Assembly: GCF_000314005.1 (NCBI RefSeq) | Contig: NZ_JH980292.1 | Location: 1,691,725 to 1,755,724 of the forward strand | Direction of reading: 5' to 3' | DNA length: 64,000 nucleotides | Source of the DNA: Spirulina subsalsa PCC 9445 | Lineage (GTDB): Bacteria > Cyanobacteriota > Cyanobacteriia > Cyanobacteriales > Spirulinaceae | Shown: positions 48,996 to 58,282 of the stretch, piece after piece | Layout: each line of letters begins with the position of its first letter | Position numbering within the stretch: position 1 is the first letter of the stretch | Made by a program: the position numbers and the translations under genes | Notes under the pieces: generated by a model | Databases searched by the model: none | Seen by the model: the letters and a program-made list of their open reading frames with translations, nothing else | Told to the model about the DNA's origin: nothing

Positions 48996-50778
48996 CGGTT
49001 TTATCTTCACTGCCACTGGCGAAAAGCCTGCCTTGAGGGTGAAACGCTAGACTGCGGACTGTGCCGCTATGACCCCGCCAAGAACCCAACGTTAGGCCTC
49101 GTTTAACATCCCATAGTCGCAAGATTCCCTGTTCATCGCCACTGATTAGCCAATGCCCTTGAGGATGAAAAGCCAGACTAGAGACTGCACTGTTCCCAGT
49201 GACTAACGCTTTGATCCTGCCTCCAGTACGGACTTCCCAGAGTAGAATAGTAGAATGACTTTCCCCGGTGCCTTCAGACTTAGACCGGGCCATTGCCAAG
49301 ATTTGACCATTGGGACTAAAGGCGAGGGCGGAACAGATGACTTTATGCGTCCAAAGGGGTTGTTGTTGCTGGACTGACCAAAGGTAAAGACGGGGGGAGG
49401 TGCTGGCTATGGCGAGGAGTTGACTATCGGGGCTCCAAGCGATCGCCGCCAGATGGGAAAATAGCCCAGTCACCTTGAATTGAGTCACTTTACGGAAGGG
49501 GCGAACTTGCCAAATCTCAACACTGGGTTCTCCCCCCCCACTGGCGAGATAATGACCATCGGGAGAGTAGGCCACAGTAAACACAGCCCCCCCGAATCCT
49601 CCCTTACGCGGTAGGGTTTTGTGCAAGCGTCTCTGTTGCCAATCCCATAGCTTAACGGTTTTATCGGGACTGGCTGAGGCTAAGTAATGGCCTTGGGGGT
49701 GGAAACTCAAGCCTTGGATGGTATTTTCATGACCCAAGAGGGTTTCAAGTTCCCACCAATCTTGTTTACGCCAGAGGTTAATCGTGCGATCGCCACTGCC
49801 ACTGACCAAAACCTCCCCCTTGGGGTGAAACGCCACCACCTGCACCCCCTCCGTATGGGCCGTTAAAGTGTCGGTACAGTGCCAGAGGGGACGGGACACC
49901 TTCGGCTGCAAATTGGAGGCAGACAACGCCTCTAAGACCTGTTGGGCTGACTGATAGCGATCGCGCACCCCCCGCGCCAACAACTTATCTAAAATCCGAC
50001 CCAACGCCGGATTAATCGGCTGAGGCAGAAACTTCCGCCAGACCCAAGCCCCCTCCCGGACACTATACAACTCCAAGGGAGCCACCCCCGTTAACAACTC
50101 AAGACAAGTCACCCCCAAACTATACAAATCACTAGCAAACGTCGCCCGACCAAAACTCTGTTCGGGAGCCCAATAGCCCGCACTACCGATTACCGTTCCC
50201 TGTCGCCCCAAAGCCGTTTCCGTCGCATACTTCGCCGCCCCGAAATCCACTAACACCAACTGTTGATCCCCCATCCGACGGATAATATTTTCCGGCTTAA
50301 TATCCCGGTGAATGACCTGTCCTTCATGGATAAAGCGCAACACAGGCAAGAGATTGAGCAACACCCGCCCCACTTCCTCCTCCGTAAACGGTTTCTGTTG
50401 GGCTAACACTTGGGCTAAATTCTGACCATCCACCCACTCCTGAACAATATATTGCTGATGATCTTGAGTAAAATGGGCATAGAGTTGAGGAATTTGGGCA
50501 TGATGTCCCAACTGTTCCAAGCGTTGCGCTTCCTGTACAAATAAATCCGCCGCCTTCTTCGATGGGTCTTGGGGACAAAATTGTTTAACCGCACAAAGGG
50601 GATGGGAGGGCTTATATTCATCCCGTCCTAAAAACGTCCGCCCAAAGCCCCCCGCCCCAATCAAGCGCCCTAAGCGATACCGTCCCCCCAAGAGCAACGA
50701 TGCCCCACAATGCCCACAAAAGCGGTCATTTTCTGCATTTTCGGGCTGCTGACACTGGGGATGGGGACAGTAACTCAT
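48964..50778 (-). CDS. Ser/Thr protein kinase with zinc ribbon and WD40 repeats
   Basis: This 604-residue protein begins with a zinc ribbon (Cys4, 9, 21, 24). A kinase domain (~34-290) follows with GAGGFG (41-46), Lys65 in CAVKQF, HRDIKPEN (from 157) and DFG (178-180), all intact. About six to seven WD40 repeats (~305-600; LVSGSGDRTINLWRKQDWWE, LASASPDKTVKLWDWQQRRL, FASGSEDKTVKIWQ) form a beta-propeller that should bind substrates. This is the common cyanobacterial kinase-WD40 architecture, similar to PknD/WD-kinase proteins of Nostoc. Cytosolic; substrates unknown. Confidence 0.93.
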   Translation of the reverse strand: MSYCPHPQCQQPENAENDRFCGHCGASLLLGGRYRLGRLIGAGGFGRTFLGRDEYKPSHPLCAVKQFCPQDPSKKAADLFVQEAQRLEQLGHHAQIPQLYAHFTQDHQQYIVQEWVDGQNLAQVLAQQKPFTEEEVGRVLLNLLPVLRFIHEGQVIHRDIKPENIIRRMGDQQLVLVDFGAAKYATETALGRQGTVIGSAGYWAPEQSFGRATFASDLYSLGVTCLELLTGVAPLELYSVREGAWVWRKFLPQPINPALGRILDKLLARGVRDRYQSAQQVLEALSASNLQPKVSRPLWHCTDTLTAHTEGVQVVAFHPKGEVLVSGSGDRTINLWRKQDWWELETLLGHENTIQGLSFHPQGHYLASASPDKTVKLWDWQQRRLHKTLPRKGGFGGAVFTVAYSPDGHYLASGGGEPSVEIWQVRPFRKVTQFKVTGLFSHLAAIAWSPDSQLLAIASTSPRLYLWSVQQQQPLWTHKVICSALAFSPNGQILAMARSKSEGTGESHSTILLWEVRTGGRIKALVTGNSAVSSLAFHPQGHWLISGDEQGILRLWDVKRGLTLGSWRGHSGTVRSLAFHPQGRLFASGSEDKTVKIWQPFLQN

Positions 50779-50964
50779 GGTGGGGAAATTGAGTATTGAG
50801 TATTGAGTATTGACAATTGAGAATAGATCACTGTTCCCTATGCCCCTCTATGGCAAGAGTGCTTCTTATCTCTTCCCAACTCCACCCCAGACTATTCAGG
50901 ATGAATGCACATTTGATCCCCCATCATAGGATAATGGGAAAGACATCACGGCCTGACCTGATCT

Positions 50965-52497
50965 ATGATTTTTCCCGATTTCAAGCAATTTTGCGAACTG
51001 GCAGCCCAAGGAAACTTTATTCCGGTGTATCAAGAATGGGTGGCTGATTTAGAAACTCCCGTTTCAGCTTGGTATAAAATCTGTGCTGGACAACCCTATA
51101 GCTTCCTGTTGGAGTCCGTAGAAGGGGGAGAAACTCTGGGGCGTTATAGTTTATTAGGCAGTGATCCCGTTTGGGTGTTAGAAGCCCGGGGAGAACAAAC
51201 CCAACAAATCCATCGGGATGGCACGGTGATTGAGTTTACAGGCAATCCTTTTGATGTGTTGGTCGATTGTTTAGACCCCTATCATCCCGTACTGTTGCCC
51301 CAACTCCCCTCCGGTATTGGGGGCTTATTTGGCTTTTGGGGGTATGAGTTAATCCGGTGGATTGAAAATCGGGTTCCGGTGTATCCCATCACGGAGGAGG
51401 ATTTACCCGATGGGGTATGGATGCAGGTGGACAACTTGCTGATTTTTGATCAGGTGAAACGGAAAATTTGGGCGATCGCCTATGCTGATTTAAGAGATCC
51501 TGATGTGAACCTCCAAGACGCTTATCAGGCGGCCTGCGATCGCGTGACTACCCTTGTCTTAAAGTTACAACTCCCCTCCCCCACTGAAGCCAAACCCCTC
51601 GAATGGAAATCCCCAGAAAGTCCCGCTTCCCAAACCGCCTCCCTCTCCTGCGAAAGTAACACCCCCCCCGAACAGTTTTGCGCCAATGTGGACAAAGCCA
51701 AAGACTATATCCGCGCTGGGGATATTTTTCAAGTGGTGTTATCTCAACGGTTGTCCGCCTACTATCGGGGCAATCCCTTTGATCTCTATCGTTCTTTGCG
51801 TTTGATTAATCCCTCCCCCTACATGGCCTATTACAACTTCCGCAACTGGCAAATTATCGGCTCCAGTCCCGAAGTCATGGTACGGGCGCAAAAAGACCCA
51901 GAGGGAGGCACAGAAGCCATTTTAAGACCCATTGCCGGGACTCGCCGCCGGGGACAAACCCCCCAAGAAGATAAAGCCCTAGAGGTGGATTTACTCCAAG
52001 ATCCCAAGGAAATCGCCGAACACGTTATGCTCGTAGACCTCGGGCGCAATGATTTAGGGCGTGTCTGTCAAAGTGGGACGGTTAAGGTTGATGAGTTAAT
52101 GGTCATTGAACGGTATTCCCATGTTATGCACATTGTTAGTAATGTGACAGGCAAATTACAGAAGGGTAAAAACGCTTGGGATTTACTGAAGGCAACCTTT
52201 CCCGCCGGAACCGTGAGTGGTGCGCCCAAAATCCGGGCAATGGAGATTATCCACGAACTGGAGCCGGAACGACGGGGGCCTTATTCGGGAGTCTATGGCT
52301 ATTATGATTTTGAGGGTCAGTTAAATAGTGCGATCGCCATTCGGACAATGGTAGTCCGCCCCCAAAGCCCAGATCAGCATCTCGTCTCCGTGCAAGCGGG
52401 GGCTGGGGTAGTGGCTGACTCTGTACCGGAAAAGGAATATGAGGAAACCCTCAATAAAGCCAAGGGGTTATTAGAAGCCATTCGTTGTTTACATTGA
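50965..52497 (+). CDS. trpE: Anthranilate synthase component I
   Basis: This 510-residue chorismate-binding enzyme makes anthranilate from chorismate, with ammonia from the TrpG subunit, the first committed step of tryptophan synthesis. Signature segments are FLLESVEGGETLGRYSLLGS (N-terminal, Trp-binding LLES), ILRPIAGTRRRGQTPQEDKA, HVMLVDLGRNDLGRV, ATFPAGTVSGAPKIRAMEII and VQAGAGVVADSVPEKEYEET. The LLES motif points to feedback inhibition by tryptophan. trpG is not adjacent, as usual in cyanobacteria. A cluster of IS-like remnants begins right after its stop. Confidence 0.95.
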   Translation: MIFPDFKQFCELAAQGNFIPVYQEWVADLETPVSAWYKICAGQPYSFLLESVEGGETLGRYSLLGSDPVWVLEARGEQTQQIHRDGTVIEFTGNPFDVLVDCLDPYHPVLLPQLPSGIGGLFGFWGYELIRWIENRVPVYPITEEDLPDGVWMQVDNLLIFDQVKRKIWAIAYADLRDPDVNLQDAYQAACDRVTTLVLKLQLPSPTEAKPLEWKSPESPASQTASLSCESNTPPEQFCANVDKAKDYIRAGDIFQVVLSQRLSAYYRGNPFDLYRSLRLINPSPYMAYYNFRNWQIIGSSPEVMVRAQKDPEGGTEAILRPIAGTRRRGQTPQEDKALEVDLLQDPKEIAEHVMLVDLGRNDLGRVCQSGTVKVDELMVIERYSHVMHIVSNVTGKLQKGKNAWDLLKATFPAGTVSGAPKIRAMEIIHELEPERRGPYSGVYGYYDFEGQLNSAIAIRTMVVRPQSPDQHLVSVQAGAGVVADSVPEKEYEETLNKAKGLLEAIRCLH

Positions 52498-52569
52498 AGC
52501 TCCCCACCCACGAGGCGATGGGGCTTTCAACGCAACATTGTTGTAAATCGAGCTTGCGGATAAAGTCTG

Positions 52570-52734
52570 TTAGCTCATCGTCGGGAAGCCCCGCACTGTA
52601 CGTTCGCGTTCACGTTCGCGAAGCGTTGCGTAGCAAAGCGTCACGAAGTGAACGCAAAGCGTTGCGTAGCAAATGTCAGTGTCGGGATGAAAGACGGTTA
52701 ATTGAGGGGTTCGATGCCCCGAAAATTAACCAAC
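52570..52734 (+). mobile_element. Decayed TnpB-element right end (segment X)
   Basis: TTAGCTCATCGTCGGGAAGC starts a right-end-like hairpin (CCCCGCACTG ... CAGTGTCGGG). The hairpin loop carries a ~70-bp insertion of palindromic CGTTCGCGAAGCG and GCGTTGCGTAGCAAAGC repeats (52601-52674). A second perfect-type hairpin follows (GGTTAATT ... AATTAACC, 52697-52730). The same segment without the insertion occurs inverted at 55177-55271. Confidence 0.6.
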
Positions 52735-52960
52735 AATCATTTACTAGGGAGTGACGATTTATCCCTACATATTGTATAATAGGTTCATGTCAATAAGCTA
52801 CTATTCGTGTTAAACCTCAACTATGTGGGTTTGTAACAGATAGGGACGTTGCTGCGGCGATGGTTGTTGAGCAACGTGGACTTGCAGCCCTTCCTGCGGA
52901 ACGCTTCGCGAACGGACTGGGGGTCAAGCTGCCTGTGGAGGAAGAGGTTATCGGGGATGT
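52735..52960 (+). mobile_element. Sequence separating segments X and Y
   Basis: These 226 bp are absent from the inverted copy at 55072-55271. They contain a TATAAT element (52775-52780), a short ATG frame and the start of the TnpB fragment. This looks like the left end plus coding debris of a TnpB element. Confidence 0.5.
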
Positions 52961-53009
52961 CCATAAAAAGACATCTAGAGCCTCCCGTAGAAGCAGGAAA
53001 GCCTTATAG
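52803..53009 (+). pseudogene. TnpB C-terminal fragment
   Basis: The frame reads LCGFVTDRDVAAAMVVEQRG, then LAALPAERFANG, and ends SRRSRKAL-stop at 53007-53009. CGFVTDRDVxAAxxxEQRG is the zinc-finger plus third RuvC (Asp) segment of TnpB. A palindromic insertion (GCGGAACGCTTCGCGAACGG, 52896-52915) adds codons for AERFAN in frame. The N-terminal three quarters of the gene are absent. Confidence 0.7.
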
Positions 53010-53064
53010 TGATATGGGGAAGCCCGCACCGTACCCGTAGGGTCGGTGTCCGGGAGGATGTCAC
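52961..53064 (+). mobile_element. TnpB-element right end (segment Y)
   Basis: This segment begins CCATAAAAAGACATCTAGAG, includes the end of the TnpB frame and a hairpin (GAAGCCCGCACCGTACCC ... GGGTCGGTGTCCGGG), and stops at GGATGTCAC. It recurs inverted at 55072-55173. The TCAC-type end fits an IS605-family right cleavage site. Confidence 0.65.
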
Positions 53065-53177
53065 TTGGGAATAGGTAATAGGCAATCTTGACAAGTTGTT
53101 AGAAGTCAAGGGAACAGGGAGGCAGGGGAGCAGGGGAGATGAGGAATTAAGACTTATTACCTGTTCCCTGTTCCTTC

Positions 53178-54974
53178 CTATCGAATGCGTAAATCAAAGA
53201 GCAGATGGCTGTAAATATCCCGAGGATCATTGAGTTGATGTAACACACTTAACTCTCCATGTAAGCGGGATAATTCTTTCGTGATGGGATCTTGGGGTTG
53301 GGTTTCTGCTTGGAAAATCATCACAAGACGACGGAACAGAATATCCTCTAAACGAGGTTCTTCGATGTACTCCTCCGCTTCCCAATCATCGCCTAATTCG
53401 GCTTTTTCGGCGGCATGGGCGATCGCATTTTCCAAACCCCCCAACTCATCCACTAACCCCAGATTCTGGGCAGCAATCCCTGACCAGATGCGACCTTGAG
53501 CCACTTCAGCCACCGCACTGGGCGATAAATCCCGACTGTTGGCCACTTTCTCTAAAAACAAATCGTAGATTTGATTGACAAAGTTCTGAAGTAAGGCTAA
53601 CTCAGCCTCATTTTTAGGGCGAGAAATGCTCTCAATATCGGCAAAGGGCGAAGTTTTCACCCCATCCCAAGTAATGCCATTATTATTGGAGATTTCCGCC
53701 ACATTGGGAATCACCCCAAACACGCCGATAGAGCCTGTAATCGTGTTGGGTTGGGCGAAGATATAATCAGCCCCCGTAGCGATCCAATAGCCCCCAGAGG
53801 CGGCCACATCGCCCATAGAAACAACTACAGGTTTCTCCTCCGCTAACAATTGTAATTCCCGCAGAATAATATCTGAGGCCGTGGCACTCCCCCCCGGACT
53901 ATTCACCCGCAAGACAACGGCTTTCACCTCGTCGCTGTGGCGAATGGTGCGCAATTGTCGAACCAGGCGATCGCTACTAATCTGTCGTTCCCCCCCTCGG
54001 CCATAGATAATCGGCCCCTCCGCATAAACCACCGCCACCTTATTCTGGGAGGGTTGGCGGGCGGCTGCTTCTACGGTAATGGTGGTGTAATGACTTAAAC
54101 TCACCTGCCGGAAATTGCGTGTTTTACTGTCTTGTCCGGTTAACTCTTTGATTTCCCCCATCACCTCATCGTAATGAGCCACCTCGTCGATTAAATTGGC
54201 AGCTAAGGCCGCTTCGGGTAATAAAATCCCTTGTTCATTAACGGCAGTTTCCACTTGAGACACATTCAGTTCTCGTCCCCCACTCACAACGGCTAAATAC
54301 TCACCCCAAATCTCTTGTAACAGTTGGCTGATTTGTTGCCGATTTTCGGGGCTAAATTCCTCTTGGATCAAAGGTTCAACGGCGGATTTATAATCTCCCA
54401 CACGCACCACCTGCACCCCAATCCCCAACTGATCTAATGCCCCGGCTAAAAAGAACTGTTCCGAACTTAACCCATTGAGTTCTAACACCCCCATAGGGTT
54501 TAAAATCAGACGATCGGCTAAGGAGGCCAAATAATAGCCCTTTTTGCCCATATTTACGTCGTAGGCTATGATCGTCTTGCCCGACTCCTGAAACGTCTCC
54601 AAGGCAGCGCGCACTTCCTTCAGGGTGGCATAACCAGCCGTTGGATTGCCATTGCTCCCATCTAACAATAGACCCACAATCCGATCATCTTGGGCGGCCT
54701 TCTCCAGATTTTGGAGGACTCGACGAAGTGCGATCGCCCTCGGGGAACCACTCCCAAAACTCTCCGAAAACCGCAATATCGGTTCCGTGTCCCGAATTTC
54801 TAAGGACAAATCAAACACCAACATCGATTGATTCCGCAGTCGGGGCGATTCTTCTTGACTTAAGGCCGCCACAATCAAAAGGGTGAACAATCCCAGCCCC
54901 ATAGTCGATAAAATCAGCAAGGCCGCTAAGGTACCGATTAAACTAGCAATAACTTGTTGAAAGAAACGCAACAT
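53178..54974 (-). CDS. sppA: Signal peptide peptidase SppA, 67K type
   Basis: This membrane serine protease is related to ClpP and degrades signal peptides and, in cyanobacteria, is linked to light acclimation of the phycobilisome. I start it at ATG 54974 (MLRFFQQVIASLIGTL), giving 598 residues. The longer frame to 55019 translates the TAGGTAATAGGTAATAGG tandem repeat (PISYYLFPITYYLF) and is unlikely. An N-terminal TM helix precedes two peptidase S49 domains; the Lys of GKKGYYLASLAD and the Ser of SMGDVAASGGYW are the expected catalytic dyad. The gene lies between inverted copies of IS-like segments X/Y. Confidence 0.9.
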   Translation of the reverse strand: MLRFFQQVIASLIGTLAALLILSTMGLGLFTLLIVAALSQEESPRLRNQSMLVFDLSLEIRDTEPILRFSESFGSGSPRAIALRRVLQNLEKAAQDDRIVGLLLDGSNGNPTAGYATLKEVRAALETFQESGKTIIAYDVNMGKKGYYLASLADRLILNPMGVLELNGLSSEQFFLAGALDQLGIGVQVVRVGDYKSAVEPLIQEEFSPENRQQISQLLQEIWGEYLAVVSGGRELNVSQVETAVNEQGILLPEAALAANLIDEVAHYDEVMGEIKELTGQDSKTRNFRQVSLSHYTTITVEAAARQPSQNKVAVVYAEGPIIYGRGGERQISSDRLVRQLRTIRHSDEVKAVVLRVNSPGGSATASDIILRELQLLAEEKPVVVSMGDVAASGGYWIATGADYIFAQPNTITGSIGVFGVIPNVAEISNNNGITWDGVKTSPFADIESISRPKNEAELALLQNFVNQIYDLFLEKVANSRDLSPSAVAEVAQGRIWSGIAAQNLGLVDELGGLENAIAHAAEKAELGDDWEAEEYIEEPRLEDILFRRLVMIFQAETQPQDPITKELSRLHGELSVLHQLNDPRDIYSHLLFDLRIR

Positions 54975-55035
54975 AAATAGGTAATAGGTAATAGGGAATA
55001 GGTAATAGGAAATAGGCAACAGGGAACAGGGAATA
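54975..55035. repeat. TAGGTAATAGG tandem repeat
   Basis: AATAGGTAATAGGTAATAGG-type units are followed by GGCAACAGGGAACAGGGAAT, directly upstream of the sppA start. They occupy the sppA promoter/leader region. Confidence 0.85.
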
Positions 55036-55071
55036 ATAATTAATTATCAATTGCCCCACCCCTCACAATTC

Positions 55072-55173
55072 GTGACATCCTCCCGAAACCGACCCTAGGG
55101 GTACGGTGCGGGCTTCCCCATATCACTATGAGGCTTTCCTGCTTCTACGGGAGGCTCTAGATGTCTTTTTATG
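55072..55173 (-). mobile_element. Inverted copy of segment Y
   Basis: The reverse complement of 52961-53064 with few changes, ending in the same TCAC. It directly abuts the inverted copy of segment X. Confidence 0.75.
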
Positions 55174-55176
55174 GTG

Positions 55177-55271
55177 GTTGGTTAATTTTCGGGGCATCGA
55201 ACCCCTCAATTAACCGTCTTTCATCCCGACACTGACATTCTTACAGTGCGGGGCTTCCCGACGATGAGCTA
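55177..55271 (-). mobile_element. Inverted copy of segment X
   Basis: The reverse complement of 52570-52734 but lacking the palindromic loop insertion. Its outer edge (TTAGCTCATCG) supplies the last bases, TAG, of the isomerase gene stop codon (55269-55271). Confidence 0.75.
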
Positions 55272-56312
55272 ACGTTGTTGCAAACTAGAAGACTGTTGCA
55301 ACGCTTCTATCGTAGGATTTCCTGTACAGAAAAGCACCGTTTTGAGTTCAGCCTGTAACAATTGTACCCACTCATCTAGAGCTTCTGGGGATTGGGATGC
55401 CGCCTTAAGGAAAGGTAAAGCTAATCCGGCTAGATTCGCCCCTAAAGCCAAGGTTTTCGCCACATCTAGCCCATTGCGTAGCCCCCCCGAAGCAATTAGG
55501 GGTAAGTTCGGGAACAAACTACGAATACTCACCACACAGTCCGCCGTAGGTATACCCCAATCGGCAAAGGTTTCCCCGAGTCGCCGTTGTAACCAATTTT
55601 CCGCCCGTTCGCTTTCCACCCGCGCCCAAGACGTTCCCCCAGCCCCAGCCACATCAATCACCCTCACCCCTGCATTCACCAAGTGCGTCGCCATCACGGG
55701 GGAGATGCCATTCCCCACCTCCTTGGCAATCACCGGAACAGGCAACTTTATACATATTTGTTCAATTTTGTCAAGTAATCCCTTAAAATGTCGATCTCCT
55801 CGGGGTTGGATACATTCCTGTAAAGGATTTAAATGGAGGATTAAGGCATTGGCTTCTAGAAGATCCACCACCCTTAAGCACTCCTCCACCCCATAAGTAT
55901 AGTTCAATTGCACTGCGCCCAAATTGGCAAATAAGAGAATATCTGGCGCAAAAGAGCGCACGACAAAGGTATCTGCGACCTCCGGCTTTTCCACGGCTAC
56001 CCGTTGGGATCCTACTCCCATAGCTAAACCGTACTGTTGCGCCACAACGGCCAAACGCTGGTTAATTAACTTCGCCTGATCGGTGCCTCCCGTCATGGAA
56101 GAAATTAAGACAGGCATCCCCACAGCATGACCTAAAAATCGAGTCGTGAGATCAATGTCCTCATAATCTAATTCGGGTAGGCAACAATGATTAAACTGAT
56201 AACGTTCTAGTCCGTTCGTTTGGCGATTAAACTGGACATCTTCCTCTAAACAGATTCGTAGATGGTCAGCCTTGCGGGTTTGGGTGGTGCTGAGGGGGGG
56301 CAAAATAGACAT
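55269..56312 (-). CDS. fni: Type 2 isopentenyl-diphosphate delta-isomerase
   Basis: This 347-residue FMN/NADPH-dependent enzyme interconverts isopentenyl and dimethylallyl diphosphate for carotenoid, phytol and quinone synthesis. The TIM-barrel signatures are present: [70 protein letters not shown] and [12 protein letters not shown]. Type 2 is the usual form in cyanobacteria. It starts 20 bp after the TPR gene upstream. Its stop codon lies at the edge of an IS-like repeat, so the last residues (SSLQQR) may have been altered by the insertion. Confidence 0.93.
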   Translation of the reverse strand: MSILPPLSTTQTRKADHLRICLEEDVQFNRQTNGLERYQFNHCCLPELDYEDIDLTTRFLGHAVGMPVLISSMTGGTDQAKLINQRLAVVAQQYGLAMGVGSQRVAVEKPEVADTFVVRSFAPDILLFANLGAVQLNYTYGVEECLRVVDLLEANALILHLNPLQECIQPRGDRHFKGLLDKIEQICIKLPVPVIAKEVGNGISPVMATHLVNAGVRVIDVAGAGGTSWARVESERAENWLQRRLGETFADWGIPTADCVVSIRSLFPNLPLIASGGLRNGLDVAKTLALGANLAGLALPFLKAASQSPEALDEWVQLLQAELKTVLFCTGNPTIEALQQSSSLQQR

Positions 56313-56332
56313 AATTTGAGAATAGTGGGAGA

Positions 56333-57190
56333 TTATTCGGGACTTTCTACTGGAGAATCGGGAGTCGGGGGGGGCATTTGGGCCAGTTGATCGGCAATTT
56401 GCTGAATTTGGTCTTTGTAGCGCGGGGGAGCCAAGGCAACGGCGGCCTGATAGAGGGGTTTCGCTTGGCTATACTGTCCTTGTCGCTTGAGAATTTCGGC
56501 TTTTGCCCAGACAGGACGGAAATCTCCGGGATTGGCGCTCATGATTTGGTCATAAACGGCGATCGCCTCAGTGAATCGTTCTTGATAAGCATACACCCAG
56601 CCCAGCAATAACTGAACCGAAGCCACATCTACACTTCCGGGATTCGCGGCATTGGCTTGAGCCGCCAGTTTTAAGGTATCCTGAAGCCGTCCAATTGCTC
56701 CCTCGGGGCGATTTTGTTGTAACTGAAGGTTGATCATTCCTTGCAGCGCGTTCACATCCCCCGGATTGGCTTGTAAGATGCGGTCATAGGCTCGGAAAGA
56801 CCCCTCATAATCCCCTAAATGTTGTCTCGCTTGGGCTAACAAAATGGTATAGTCCGGCTGATCCGGTTGTAGTTGGCTCAGTGTCTCTAGGGGGGCTAGT
56901 GCCTGTTGTAGTTTCCCTTGTTCTAACCGGACTTCTAGCAAGCGCCTTAAAACCGTTGTATTGTTAGGGTCATCTCGCAGTACCAACTCATAACTATGGG
57001 CGCGATTTTCTAATTCCGTCTGATCCGCTACAGAAAGCTGGAATCCTGACCCTGAATTATTAGCGACTGGACTGGTTCTCCCTCGCAAGGCACTACTCAC
57101 CAGTGGCACGAGAGGAACACCGATAAACAGCACCAACACCGCCACTAGGACTAGATAAATCCAAGGACTTCTTTTCTGGGTAGTTCTCAC
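56333..57190 (-). CDS. Membrane-anchored TPR protein
   Basis: This 285-residue protein has an N-terminal TM helix ([20 protein letters not shown]) followed by about five TPR units ([60 protein letters not shown]). Its tail is Pro-rich. Topology suggests the repeats face the periplasm or lumen. It is likely co-transcribed with fni, though no functional link is evident. Role unknown; TPR domains bind proteins. Confidence 0.82.
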   Translation of the reverse strand: MRTTQKRSPWIYLVLVAVLVLFIGVPLVPLVSSALRGRTSPVANNSGSGFQLSVADQTELENRAHSYELVLRDDPNNTTVLRRLLEVRLEQGKLQQALAPLETLSQLQPDQPDYTILLAQARQHLGDYEGSFRAYDRILQANPGDVNALQGMINLQLQQNRPEGAIGRLQDTLKLAAQANAANPGSVDVASVQLLLGWVYAYQERFTEAIAVYDQIMSANPGDFRPVWAKAEILKRQGQYSQAKPLYQAAVALAPPRYKDQIQQIADQLAQMPPPTPDSPVESPE

Positions 57191-57261
57191 GATAATCCCA
57201 CCGCCTACAGATAACTCTTAGCTGCTATTTTCGCACAGATACCCCGGAATGGCGAGTTGCG

Positions 57262-57327
57262 GTGGGGGGAATTGATAATTATTCCCGATTCCTGACTCCC
57301 AGACTTTCTCAGCAAACCCTAGTTAGC
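57262..57327. repeat. Repeat remnant with TTCTCAGCAAACCCTAG end
   Basis: A GATTCCTGACTCCCAGAC tract runs into TTCTCAGCAAACCCTAGTTAG (57306-57326), a diverged form of the TTATTCAGCARRCCCTA end-repeat. Confidence 0.4.
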
Positions 57328-57367
57328 CTAGGATGGGGGTTAAATTCCCCAAAATATTACATTCAAA

Positions 57368-58282
57368 ATGGATAGTAGTAACGTTGTTTTACAAACTCAT
57401 CATCTCCAGAAAAAATACGGCGCGCTGCAAGCGGTCGAGGATGTGAGTTTAACGGTGCGTAAAGGCGATGTCTTCGGCTTTTTAGGCCCCAATGGTGCGG
57501 GGAAAACCACCACCATTAGCATGATTTTAGGCTTAACTCGTCCGACTCGGGGAGAGGTGCGGGTGTTGGATCGTCGGGTAACTCCCCAAAAAAACCAAGT
57601 CTTACGGCAAGTGGGGGCTTTGGTGGGGGCAATTCCGGGCTTGATTCCCTATCTCTGCGCGCGGGAAAATTTGCGCTTGATGAGTCAGTTATATCCTCAC
57701 GTTTCCTCCCAGCGTGTTGATGAGGTGTTGGAGTTGGTGGGTTTACACGGGGTAGGAAAACGCCCGACTTCCCAGTTTTCAACGGGGATGAAACAACGCT
57801 TAGGGATGGGATTGGCGATTTTACACCAACCTCAGTTATTAGTTTTAGATGAACCAACCAACGGCATGGACCCGGCAGGAATGCAGGAGATGCGCCAGAT
57901 TATTCAACAGTTGGCTAAGGAGGGGGTGACTATTTTCCTCTCTAGTCACTTGTTGAATGAGGTTGAACAGGTCTGTAATCGCATTGCTGTGCTACATCAA
58001 GGGAAATTGGTCGCCCAAGGTGCGATCGCCGAATTACGCGGAGAAGAAAAAAATGTTCGTGTCAAGGCCAAGGATTTAGATGCTGTGGAAGCTGTTTTAC
58101 GCAGTTTACCGGAAATTCCCCCTTTTCAACGTCAGGAGGAAGCCATTGATATTACAGGTCTAGACAGTGAATGGGTGATTCAGCAATTAGTAGAACATCA
58201 AGTCTATCCCTCAGAGGTCTTTTATACAGGTTATGATCTCGAACGGTTATTTTTAGAGTTGACCCAAAAAGCCCAAGGTTGA
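57368..58282 (+). CDS. ABC transporter ATP-binding protein (ABC-2 type)
   Basis: This 304-residue ATPase has Walker A GPNGAGKTT, signature FSTGMKQRLGMGLAIL, Walker B LLVLDEPTNGMDP and the H-loop in LSSHLLNEVEQ. The C-terminal ~80 residues (VRVKAKDLDAVEAVLRSLPE) form the extra domain of CcmA/NatA-type export ATPases. These normally pair with an ABC-2 permease encoded next to them, but here the next gene is a carbonic anhydrase, so the permease must be elsewhere or has been lost. Confidence 0.92.
   Translation: MDSSNVVLQTHHLQKKYGALQAVEDVSLTVRKGDVFGFLGPNGAGKTTTISMILGLTRPTRGEVRVLDRRVTPQKNQVLRQVGALVGAIPGLIPYLCARENLRLMSQLYPHVSSQRVDEVLELVGLHGVGKRPTSQFSTGMKQRLGMGLAILHQPQLLVLDEPTNGMDPAGMQEMRQIIQQLAKEGVTIFLSSHLLNEVEQVCNRIAVLHQGKLVAQGAIAELRGEEKNVRVKAKDLDAVEAVLRSLPEIPPFQRQEEAIDITGLDSEWVIQQLVEHQVYPSEVFYTGYDLERLFLELTQKAQG

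Noticed and set aside
53010-53177. Possible second small gene between segment Y and sppA
   Set aside because: Only repeat units (GGGAACAGGG and GGCAATCTTGAC types) are present.
54975-55019. Longer N-terminus of SppA
   Set aside because: The extra residues are encoded by the TAGGTAATAGG tandem repeat; the start at 54974 puts the TM helix at the usual place.
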